The position numbers were made by a program, and so were the translations under genes. This document shows positions 5,948 through 12,271 of a stretch of DNA of 13,259 nt, in pieces. The DNA comes from Actinomycetota bacterium (GTDB lineage: Bacteria > Actinomycetota > Actinomycetes > S36-B12). The notes beneath the pieces were generated by a model that saw nothing but the letters and a program-made list of their open reading frames with translations, searched no databases and was not told where the DNA came from. The stretch lies in assembly GCA_010029945.1 (NCBI GenBank), contig RGQW01000027.1:1-13259 (forward strand). Reading direction: 5' to 3'. How positions within the stretch are numbered: position 1 is the first letter of the stretch; every line of letters starts with the position of its first letter.

Positions 5948-7685
5948 TGTCCACGGGGCTGATCGGGATACGGGCATCCACCTCGGTCCCATCAGCGTGG
6001 AAGGTTCGACTCCACTGCGTGGTGCAGTCGGCTAAGAACTGGGTCCCCAACCCGGGGGCGTTCGTCGCGTTGCCGATGCCGTCATCGTTACCAGGACCAT
6101 TGCCGTTATCGAGGGCGGTGAAAGCCACCTCGCGGGACTGCACGGCCCAGCGAAGCGTGATCTGCGTGGCGCCTCCGTGTCGGACGGCATTCGCGACCGC
6201 CTGACTGGCGATCTCTTCGGATACGGCCCGACCGATGGGGTCGGCGTCGATCATCGCCGTAATCGCGTCGTTGCTGTCGATGGTGACGTCGATGACGTTT
6301 AGCCACGTGTCGATGATCCGATCGAGGCGCTCATTCCAGTCGTGCTCGGTATCGGGAGAGTACGAGGGGGCGATGGTGGTGGCGATCTGATGCCACACGT
6401 CGCTGCGGACGGCGGCTGCTTGGGTGTCGTCCGCGCTGCGAAGAAGGCGAGACCCGTTTTCCAAAATCGACTGCAGTGGACCGTGCAGAAGCCGAGCAAG
6501 ACGCTGCTGCTCCACCCATTGGACCTGACGCAATCGAGCCACGCGCCACCGGAGGCGACCCTCGTACTCCTGCAGGTCGTCCAACACCACGAGCGCCTGC
6601 TGATAGGTCCCCTTGGCAAAGGCGATGAGCAACAAGATCACCGCCATGAACAGCGACAGCACAACCCGGGTTCGAACATCCTCGACGACAGCTCGACCAG
6701 TCGTGTGGGAAACCAACGACGAGACGACAGTGAAGAGCAAAGACACAAGCACAGCCATGCCCATGACGCTGATCAATCGCCAGAAGTCGGGGATGTTCGC
6801 CGGCAGCGTCTGCAGGAGTCGATTGGCGGCACCGAGGAGGGCGAGAACAATCACGAAGCCGAGGAGGCCGTAGAGCAGACTCCAGCCGGGGCCGACGGAG
6901 TCGACAACTGCCAGGGCTCCGGCGATGAGTAGAACCAGCGCGGTGAGCACCGGCATGAACGGTTTGCCGTGAGCAGATTCCTGCAAGGCGTCGATCGCCC
7001 GGAGTTGAGCGCGAGGCACCTCGGGTTCTGGTGGAGTCCACATGCGTGTTCGTGCGGCGATGGCGTGACTGGCGGGCCGGACCACGTCTCGCGCCAGCCG
7101 TTCAAGGGCCTCGGCATCGACGGTGCGTGAGTCATCTGCGAGGTTCGATCTGAGCTCGTGCTCAACGGATGCAAGAAGTTGATCGTCAAGATGAGAGATC
7201 TCGGCCTCGGACGCCTCACTCGACATCGTGAGTTGGTCCACCTTGACCAGGAGGCGATGCTTCGAGGTGTGGTAGGTCCGACTGAAGGTAAGGAGCGTGG
7301 TGGTCAGAGCGAGTGCGACGACGCCGACGACAATCCCGGAAAGAACACGTGAGGCAACGTCTGAGGTGGAGAGCGTGTCAAGGACGACGAGGACCGAGCT
7401 CACGAGCAGAGCGCGGGCGAGCGAGGAGAGCGCGAGGACGATCCACGTCACGGGATCGGTGAATGGTTGGGTTCTTCGCTTTTCCACCTGACGAGCAACA
7501 AACAGGAGACCGAACATCGCCACGTGCCCAACGGCGACCGCGAGAAGTCGTTGCTCGAAATGCGCGGTGGAATCTGGGAAAGGGAATGCAGCGATCAGAG
7601 CATTGATCACCGCCAGAATCCAGAACGCGGGCCAACTGGCTGCCGCCGACAAGGACAGACGAGCAAGGGATGGAGAAGACGCCAT
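5919..7685 (-). CDS. NarL-type sensor histidine kinase with eight membrane segments
   Basis: This membrane sensor kinase (588 aa) is paired with the response regulator just upstream in the same operon. Two groups of four hydrophobic segments lie at about 19-36, 47-65, 80-103, 112-134 and 246-263, 268-288, 303-326, 341-359, separated by an acidic helical stretch. The dimerisation helix carries the putative phospho-acceptor His401 in QQRLARLLHGPLQ, a HisKA_3-like variant with Gly after His. The HATPase_c domain shows an N box (EEIASQAVANAVRHGG, about 490-505), ALDNGNGPG and PGLGTQF. ATG 7685 is chosen over TTG 7688 because it forms a TGATG junction with the regulator stop. The last residues (KLPQLDSNQ) and the TAA are encoded by the antisense of the tRNA-Asn fragment. 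The signal sensed is unknown. Confidence 0.92.
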   Translation of the reverse strand: MASSPSLARLSLSAAASWPAFWILAVINALIAAFPFPDSTAHFEQRLLAVAVGHVAMFGLLFVARQVEKRRTQPFTDPVTWIVLALSSLARALLVSSVLVVLDTLSTSDVASRVLSGIVVGVVALALTTTLLTFSRTYHTSKHRLLVKVDQLTMSSEASEAEISHLDDQLLASVEHELRSNLADDSRTVDAEALERLARDVVRPASHAIAARTRMWTPPEPEVPRAQLRAIDALQESAHGKPFMPVLTALVLLIAGALAVVDSVGPGWSLLYGLLGFVIVLALLGAANRLLQTLPANIPDFWRLISVMGMAVLVSLLFTVVSSLVSHTTGRAVVEDVRTRVVLSLFMAVILLLIAFAKGTYQQALVVLDDLQEYEGRLRWRVARLRQVQWVEQQRLARLLHGPLQSILENGSRLLRSADDTQAAAVRSDVWHQIATTIAPSYSPDTEHDWNERLDRIIDTWLNVIDVTIDSNDAITAMIDADPIGRAVSEEIASQAVANAVRHGGATQITLRWAVQSREVAFTALDNGNGPGNDDGIGNATNAPGLGTQFLADCTTQWSRTFHADGTEVDARIPISPVDKLPQLDSNQ

Positions 7686-8350
7686 CAATCGTTTTCTGGG
7701 AGACCCGCCACCGCGACGTATCGTCGGACGGCTTCGATTCGTGGGTTGATGTCACTGGAGGTGGGGATATCCAGCGCTCGAAATATCGAGGCGATCCAGC
7801 GCTCGACGGTAGATACCCCCGCGTCCATATCTCGTGCGATCGCGTCATTGGTCATCCCGAGTGCGAGCAACCGCAAGACGTTCACTTGCTTGTCGGTGAG
7901 TTCCGCGAAGGGACGGGTGGGATCTTGATCGGAGCGCACCTCGTCGGCACGGTCGCCCAGCACCGCTTCGATAGCGGCGACCAACTCTCGCGCGTCGCTG
8001 ATTTGGTCTTTGCGAAGAAACGCGCAGCCAGCAGGAACGTCATCCGGGGTGAGCCCCGCGGTGCGGAGATCGGGATGCCGGGTTAGGAGCATCAGGCCGA
8101 CGTGTGGTGCGGAGCGTGAGAGCGCGAGGGCGAGATCAGCACCCGTGGGCCCGGGCCCAAGAGAAACGTCAATCAGGGCGACGTCCGGGTCGAAGTCTTT
8201 CGCGGTTCGTTGTGCTTCCGCTGCCCCGGGGACGGTCTCGACGAGGAAGCCGTGGCTTGTGAGGACTTCGCTGATCGTCGCCGCAGTCAGACCGTCGTCC
8301 TCGACCAGCAGGAGGCGCCGAGGTGACGAAGATTGCTGATTGGCGGCCAT
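7685..8350 (-). CDS. NarL/LuxR-family response regulator
   Basis: This 221-aa DNA-binding regulator is the partner of the downstream kinase, and the two genes touch at TGATG. The receiver domain (about 11-130) has the acidic pocket Glu17/Asp18/Asp19, phospho-acceptor Asp61 in ALIDVSLGPG, Thr90 and Lys114. The LuxR-type helix-turn-helix covers about 150-195 (ELTDKQVNVLRLLALGMTND). No clear Shine-Dalgarno precedes ATG 8350. Upstream, a symmetric arrangement of GGCGCC sites around an inverted repeat could be an operator for autoregulation. Part of its receiver sequence (8101-8198) recurs as a relic at 5598-5695. Targets are unknown; the divergent amine oxidase is an obvious candidate by position only. 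Confidence 0.93.
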   Translation of the reverse strand: MAANQQSSSPRRLLLVEDDGLTAATISEVLTSHGFLVETVPGAAEAQRTAKDFDPDVALIDVSLGPGPTGADLALALSRSAPHVGLMLLTRHPDLRTAGLTPDDVPAGCAFLRKDQISDARELVAAIEAVLGDRADEVRSDQDPTRPFAELTDKQVNVLRLLALGMTNDAIARDMDAGVSTVERWIASIFRALDIPTSSDINPRIEAVRRYVAVAGLPEND

Positions 8351-8362
8351 CAGGGGAGTTCA

Positions 8363-8399
8363 AGGCGCCCACGAGGGGTATCCCTCATTCTTGGCGCCC
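8363..8399. promoter_or_regulatory. Candidate operator in the divergent intergenic region
   Basis: Two GGCGCCC sites (8364-8370 and 8393-8399, 29 bp apart, close to three helical turns) flank the inverted repeat GAGGG-GTAT-CCCTC at 8373-8386. The cluster lies 13-50 bp upstream of the response-regulator start and 65-100 bp upstream of the amine-oxidase start, the right place to control one or both divergent genes. No footprint or consensus supports it beyond the symmetry. Confidence 0.35.
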
Positions 8400-8463
8400 G
8401 AGCGAGAAGCGCCTACCGACAATGCAGATTCCTGAGTATTTCCTTCGACGTGCTGATTGACTC

Positions 8464-9843
8464 ATGAGCATGCGAAGCGGGGAAGGTCTGTCGCGCCGAT
8501 CATTCCTGCAATGGAGTGCCCTGACCGCCGGGTTCGGACTCCTGGCTGGGGGGACCGCGACACCTGCATGGGCAGCACCTGGCGGGGTGCCGCAGCCAGC
8601 ACAATGGCTGGTGACCCGATGGAAGGACGACCCGTGGGCGCGTGGCGCCTACGCCGCACTACCGGCGGGTGTTGCACCGAAGGTTCGATGGACCATCGCC
8701 GAGCAACTCATTCGTCGCAGGGTCGCCGTCGCCGGAGAATTCACCGATTGGGGATACCCCGGAACCGTGCAAGGGGCTCTGAGGTCTGGCCGGCTCGCGG
8801 CGAAACTCCTCGACGAGGACGGAGTGGGAGTCAGCGGTCGACGAGCGCTCGTGATTGGTGCCGGAGTCTCCGGGCTCGAAGCAGCCACCCAACTGGCGGC
8901 TCGAGGAGCGGAGGTCACCGTTCTGGAAGCCCGCGACCGAGTCGGCGGTCGCATTCGAACAGACACCTCGTGGGGCACACCCGTCGAACTCGGCGCGACG
9001 TGGATTCACGGAGTGACCGGCAACCCGATGGTTCCGGCGACCCGCGCTGCTGGACTGTCCTTATCGCCCGCCGACTACTCCTTCGACACCCGCAGCGTCG
9101 ACACTGGTAGTTACGCTCCAGGAGCGGACCAGGTGCGCTCTGACCTCGGTGAGTACCTGCAGGCGATGGAGGACGCCGATCCCGCGCGACGCCTGTCTGT
9201 CGAGCAGTGGCTCGACCAGAACGGATGGTCCGCGAGCGACCCCGAGCGGGCGTGGGCTCTGAACACATTGATCACGCAGGAATACTCCATCGACCCGGAC
9301 GTCTTGGGAACGCACGCGTACCTGGAAGGCAAGGACGACCGCGGTGGTGACGCGTTCGTTCTTGGAGGCTTCCAGCGCGCACCCGAACACCTCGCCGCGT
9401 CGCTGGATGTGCGATTGGAGAGCCCGGTGGCTTCTGTGTCGGCGGGAAAGCGAGGCCTAGTGGTGCTCGAAACCGACGGAACGTCACATCGAGCGGACAT
9501 CGCCGTGGTCGCTCTCCCGCATCCGGTTCTGAAGTTAGGTGTAGTCCGCGTATCCGGCCTGCCGAAAGCCAGCAGGCGAGGCATCACCCAACTGCGAACA
9601 GGAAGCCTCGAGCGGGTCGTGCTGCGGTTCGACGAACCGTGGTGGACAGCATCGGGAATCACGGCGCCGGGGATAGGGCTGGTTGGAGCGCGATGGTCGG
9701 AGTGGTATGACGTGTCCGCGAACACCGGAATCCCGACGCTGGTGGGTTTCTGCGGCGGACGCGCAGCAGACGGTATGCCAGCCACCGATACCGGAGTCGT
9801 CACCGAGGCTGTCAGCGAACTCACCCGGGCATTCGCGAACTAA
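8464..9843 (+). CDS. Tat-exported flavin amine oxidase, apparently circularly permuted
   Basis: This 459-aa FAD-dependent oxidoreductase of the flavin-containing amine oxidase family would oxidise an amine, giving H2O2, probably outside the membrane. A twin-arginine signal (SRRSFLQW, 10-17) is followed by a hydrophobic stretch and an AWAA cleavage region near 35-38. Immediately after come WLVTRWKDDPWARGAYAAL (48-66) and VAVAGEFTDWGYPGTVQGAL (87-106), which in ordinary family members form the C-terminal FAD-binding segment. Only then follow the dinucleotide motif GAGVSG (132-137), EARDRVGGRI (about 154-163) and VELGATWIHG. The protein ends at VSELTRAFAN, where a normal enzyme would continue into the TRW..DP..RG segment. 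The order of parts is thus rotated while total length stays near normal. ATG 8464 lacks a ribosome binding site; ATG 8470 is an alternative. The substrate is unknown. Confidence 0.88.
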   Translation: MSMRSGEGLSRRSFLQWSALTAGFGLLAGGTATPAWAAPGGVPQPAQWLVTRWKDDPWARGAYAALPAGVAPKVRWTIAEQLIRRRVAVAGEFTDWGYPGTVQGALRSGRLAAKLLDEDGVGVSGRRALVIGAGVSGLEAATQLAARGAEVTVLEARDRVGGRIRTDTSWGTPVELGATWIHGVTGNPMVPATRAAGLSLSPADYSFDTRSVDTGSYAPGADQVRSDLGEYLQAMEDADPARRLSVEQWLDQNGWSASDPERAWALNTLITQEYSIDPDVLGTHAYLEGKDDRGGDAFVLGGFQRAPEHLAASLDVRLESPVASVSAGKRGLVVLETDGTSHRADIAVVALPHPVLKLGVVRVSGLPKASRRGITQLRTGSLERVVLRFDEPWWTASGITAPGIGLVGARWSEWYDVSANTGIPTLVGFCGGRAADGMPATDTGVVTEAVSELTRAFAN

Positions 9844-9861
9844 CCTCCGCCCGCAGTTTCG

Positions 9862-10080
9862 TCAGAATTCGTCGTAGAACGCCGCGTAGGTTCCCAGGCC
9901 GATGAGCAGTGTCACCGCGGAGACGACAAGGGTGATGAGGCTCATCCGGAAAGACACGACATCGCGCGGGTCCCGGCGCGCACTCACGAGCGCGATAGTC
10001 GACAGGACGATGCCGGCGATCAGAAAGAGAACAGCGAGAACGGCAAGGATTGCGACGAGTATCCACAAGATGATCCACAT
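9862..10080 (-). CDS. Small two-TM membrane protein
   Basis: This 72-aa hydrophobic protein has two predicted membrane helices (about 2-33 and 47-67) joined by a basic loop (SARRDPRDVVSFR), so both termini probably lie on the same side. ATG 10080 is chosen because it forms a TAATG junction with the preceding gene; an in-frame ATG at 10095 would add five residues and overlap that gene. The gene converges on the amine oxidase, with only 18 bp between the two stops. The family is not recognised. It is probably made together with the next small membrane protein. Confidence 0.6.
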   Translation of the reverse strand: MWIILWILVAILAVLAVLFLIAGIVLSTIALVSARRDPRDVVSFRMSLITLVVSAVTLLIGLGTYAAFYDEF

Positions 10081-10292
10081 TAGAGAGCCAACCAAACCCA
10101 GAGCATCGCGAGAATGGGTAGCGCAGCCAGGACGACACCTAACGCACCCGTGATCGCGCCCGCCAATGCGATGACAGAGGGCGATGAAGCGGAGGGCTCG
10201 ACCGCAGGGGGCACGAGAGAGGAAGGCTCGAGTGAAGAAGGCTCGTCCGCAGACGAGTCGCTCGCATCGTCAGGATTGTCGTGATCGGTCAC
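10080..10292 (-). CDS. Small single-pass membrane protein with acidic Ser/Pro-rich N-terminus
   Basis: This 70-aa protein starts at GTG 10292 behind a strong ribosome binding site (GGGAGGA on the minus strand, plus-strand 10297-10303). Residues 1-37 are acidic and low complexity (repeated SSLEPSS/VEPSASSPS units). A long hydrophobic segment covers about 38-68, which could be one helix or a hairpin, and the protein ends at once after it. Its TAA overlaps the ATG of the second small membrane protein, so the two are translationally coupled. The function is unknown. Confidence 0.65.
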   Translation of the reverse strand: MTDHDNPDDASDSSADEPSSLEPSSLVPPAVEPSASSPSVIALAGAITGALGVVLAALPILAMLWVWLAL

Positions 10293-10315
10293 CGTGTCCT
10301 CCCGACGGCACTGTA

Positions 10316-10332
10316 GTGAAGGAATGCTTCAC
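10316..10332. promoter_or_regulatory. Inverted repeat upstream of the small membrane gene pair
   Basis: GTGAAG and CTTCAC form a perfect 6-bp inverted repeat around GAATG, 24 bp upstream of the GTG start at 10292 and just behind its ribosome binding site. Position and symmetry fit an operator. A hairpin at the 3' end of the preceding minus-strand gene is the alternative, though no U-tract follows. Confidence 0.35.
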
Positions 10333-10342
10333 GAAGGGGCAT

Positions 10343-10376
10343 CGTCGTGGGCGTCGTGGGCGTCGTGGGCGTCGTG
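10343..10376. repeat. Nine-bp tandem repeat, about 3.8 copies
   Basis: The unit CGTCGTGGG is repeated without error three times and followed by CGTCGTG. The array lies 2 bp past the stop codon of the 89-aa gene, between it and the inverted repeat. A 9-bp unit keeps a reading frame, but no protein here uses it. Such arrays vary in copy number by slippage. Confidence 0.8.
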
Positions 10377-10378
10377 AT

Positions 10379-10648
10379 CTATTCGACGAGGAAGACGACC
10401 TGCTGTGAATCCAGGTTGACGCCGGCCTCGGTACGAATCCGCTGAAGCTCTGGGTCAGCCATGGCCTCTTGCATCCGCTCCATCGACTCGATCTCCAACA
10501 CCTGGTAGATCCGTGACTCGTCGTCCTTATCGTGGCCGTAGGCAAGAACGGTGATGCCGTACTTCGCCCGAACGTCATCGCTGGAGCGGAACAACTCGAC
10601 CCACTTGGCGTACCCCTGGGTGATTTCCACGTTCATGATCATCTTCAC
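10379..10648 (-). CDS. Small soluble protein, probable dimeric alpha/beta-barrel type
   Basis: This 89-aa protein starts at GTG 10648 behind AGGAGA with a 6-base spacer; the in-frame ATG at 10642 is too far from that site to be preferred. No signal or membrane segment is present. The pattern strand - helix (YAKWVELFRSSDDVRAKYG) - strand (ITVLAYGHD) - strand (RIYQVLEIE) - helix (MERMQEAMADPELQRIRTEAG) - strand (QQVVFLVE) fits the ferredoxin-like fold of dimeric alpha/beta-barrel and DUF3764-like proteins. Stand-alone members have been linked to stress or monooxygenase functions, but no catalytic residue is evident here. It lies 151 bp downstream of the tryptophan-degradation operon on the same strand and probably has its own signals. 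Confidence 0.8.
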   Translation of the reverse strand: MKMIMNVEITQGYAKWVELFRSSDDVRAKYGITVLAYGHDKDDESRIYQVLEIESMERMQEAMADPELQRIRTEAGVNLDSQQVVFLVE

Positions 10649-10799
10649 AGCATGTCTCCTGTTGTCGGTGTACCCGTCACGCTAGCGCTCCGGGCGGTCA
10701 TGCGACTCACGAATAGGCCAAGCCGCACCGCGCGAACCCGCGAACGGGCTAACGCACTAACGGGCGAAAGCGCGATGCCGTTCGCTACGGCGCCGCTTG

Positions 10800-11477
10800 T
10801 TACGACGGGGGCGCCTGCGTCGGGGGAGACGAAAGAGCAAGGTCGAGAAACTGGAAGGTCGCGGCTGTGACCTGTTCTGCGTTCTCGCGCAGAAGGTCGA
10901 TCAACGGACGCGAGGTCTCCTCAGGCGCGTCTACTGCCTGCGCGAGGCGTTCTAGCGCCGATGCATCCAACTCGATGTGTGCTTGCACGCCCCAGGCATT
11001 TCCGGAGCGGAGCGCGATCACCGCATGGGGGAGTTCACTGACAACTTCCGCCGAACCTGGCGAGGTGATCGCATCTTCGTGCCACAGGACCCACGGTCCG
11101 CGAGAGGACCCGCCCGTCCATGGAACCGTCTCGACGGCTCGGTAGAAGGTGGACCGGCGCTGCACCTCTCCGTCGAGGGTTGTTGCGAGAATTTGCGCTC
11201 CAAAGCACACGCCGAGATACGGGCGATCCTCACCGATCCAGCGCCGGATGCGACCCATTTCGTCTGGCGCCCAGACGGCGCAATGACCGGTGGCGACGCT
11301 GTCCAGGGAACCCAGAACGATCAAGGCGTCTGCCTCCGGGAAGCCGTCACCGCTGGTGTCTACATCGTCTTCTCGCCAGAGTCGACGGTGAGTCCAGCCG
11401 CGCGCATCCATCCACTCACCGATCAGACCGAGCTCGTTGGCGATGTCACGATGAGCCAGAACATTCGCGTGCGGCAC
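10800..11477 (-). CDS. Class I glutamine amidotransferase-like protein
   Basis: This 225-aa single-domain GATase1 protein resembles stand-alone amidotransferases of the GMP-synthase/gamma-glutamyl-hydrolase type. The nucleophile Cys91 lies in YLGVCFGAQILA, and the His167 - Glu169 pair lies in WGVQAHIELD, completing the triad. There is no synthase domain, so it either feeds ammonia to a partner or hydrolyses a gamma-glutamyl amide. GTG 11477 is chosen because it overlaps the dioxygenase stop (TAGTG) and has GGGAGGA six bases upstream; the longer frame to 11624 would run through the dioxygenase gene. It is the last gene of the kynureninase - dioxygenase operon. Involvement with anthranilate or kynurenine derivatives is an inference from position only. 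Confidence 0.88.
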   Translation of the reverse strand: MPHANVLAHRDIANELGLIGEWMDARGWTHRRLWREDDVDTSGDGFPEADALIVLGSLDSVATGHCAVWAPDEMGRIRRWIGEDRPYLGVCFGAQILATTLDGEVQRRSTFYRAVETVPWTGGSSRGPWVLWHEDAITSPGSAEVVSELPHAVIALRSGNAWGVQAHIELDASALERLAQAVDAPEETSRPLIDLLRENAEQVTAATFQFLDLALSSPPTQAPPS

Positions 11478-12271
11478 TAGAAGTCCTCCCGGGCCTTCCA
11501 CAACTCCGGAAATGCATGCGGTTGTTGCAGCGTCGACGTCAAGTAGTCGACACCGCTGGACCCACCCGTTCCCTGCTTCGAACCGATGGTCCGCTCCACC
11601 ATCATCACGTGCCGAAAACGCCATTCACGAAGACTCACCTCGATGTCGACGAGTTGCTCACACACCAGCGCCGCTTGGTGACCGGACCGGTAGACCTCCA
11701 GCACCGCGGCCGTAACCCGATCGTCCGGCTTATACGGCTGGGCAACATCGCGGTCCAAAATCTCTTCGGGAATCGAGAATTCACAGGCGTTCAGGTAGGC
11801 CAGCGCCGAATCCCACAGTGACGGTTCGCTCATGCGCGCCTCCACCTTGGCTCGATGCTCGGGCAGCAAGTGGGCGGCGAATCGGTGATCGCGGCGGCCC
11901 AGCACCGCCTCGAGTTCGCGGAATTGAGCTGACTGGAAGCCGCTCGCGCTTTCCAGCCGGTCGCGAAAAGTGTTGAACTGCAGGGGTGTCATCGTGACGA
12001 GGACATCGACCTGGCGAATACACACGGCCAGGATGACCTTGACGCGGTTGAGTGTCGCGAGCACGTCTTGGGTGCGCACCGCGTCCATTTCCCGCTGCGC
12101 CTGCTCGATCTCGTGCAGAAGTTGCTTGAACCACAACTCATACACCTGGTGAATCGTGATGAACAGCAGTTCGTCATGTTCGGGCCCGTCGGATACCGGG
12201 CGCTGAAGGGACAGTAGCTCGTCGACGGCGAGATAGTTCATGTAATTCAGGGCACGCTGCTGATCTGTCAT
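11477..12271 (-). CDS. kynA: Tryptophan 2,3-dioxygenase
   Basis: This haem enzyme (264 aa) opens the indole ring of L-tryptophan with O2 to give N-formylkynurenine, the first step of the kynurenine pathway. Family hallmarks are FITIHQVYELWFKQLLHE with the substrate-pocket His41, RHVMMVERTIG with the haem-ligand His221, and the GTGGSSG loop at 234-240. ATG 12271 is chosen because it overlaps the kynureninase stop (ATGA), has GGAG four bases upstream, and starts just ahead of the conserved LNYMNYLAVDELLSLQ. The open frame upstream to 12874 is out of frame with kynureninase and is not part of the protein. It is followed at TAGTG by the amidotransferase. No kynurenine formamidase is seen in the window. 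Confidence 0.96.
   Translation of the reverse strand: MTDQQRALNYMNYLAVDELLSLQRPVSDGPEHDELLFITIHQVYELWFKQLLHEIEQAQREMDAVRTQDVLATLNRVKVILAVCIRQVDVLVTMTPLQFNTFRDRLESASGFQSAQFRELEAVLGRRDHRFAAHLLPEHRAKVEARMSEPSLWDSALAYLNACEFSIPEEILDRDVAQPYKPDDRVTAAVLEVYRSGHQAALVCEQLVDIEVSLREWRFRHVMMVERTIGSKQGTGGSSGVDYLTSTLQQPHAFPELWKAREDF

Noticed and set aside
6342..6932. 196-aa plus-strand gene inside the kinase region
   Set aside because: It is antisense to the second membrane block and dimerisation region of the kinase. The composition is that of a shadow frame (His/Gln/Glu-rich where the kinase is hydrophobic).
8457..9110. 217-aa plus-strand protein over the amine oxidase
   Set aside because: It is Arg/Ser-rich, low-complexity translation typical of a shifted frame in GC-rich DNA, lying inside a gene with clear motifs.
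10731..10774. Terminator after the amidotransferase gene
   Set aside because: The only stem found is CCCG-CGAA-CGGG (4 bp) among short similar GCGAA/CTAACG motifs, with no U-tract. This is too weak to call.
10800..11624. 274-aa version of the amidotransferase
   Set aside because: The extra 49 residues would overlap the conserved end of the dioxygenase gene. GTG 11477 has a strong ribosome binding site and a TAGTG junction.
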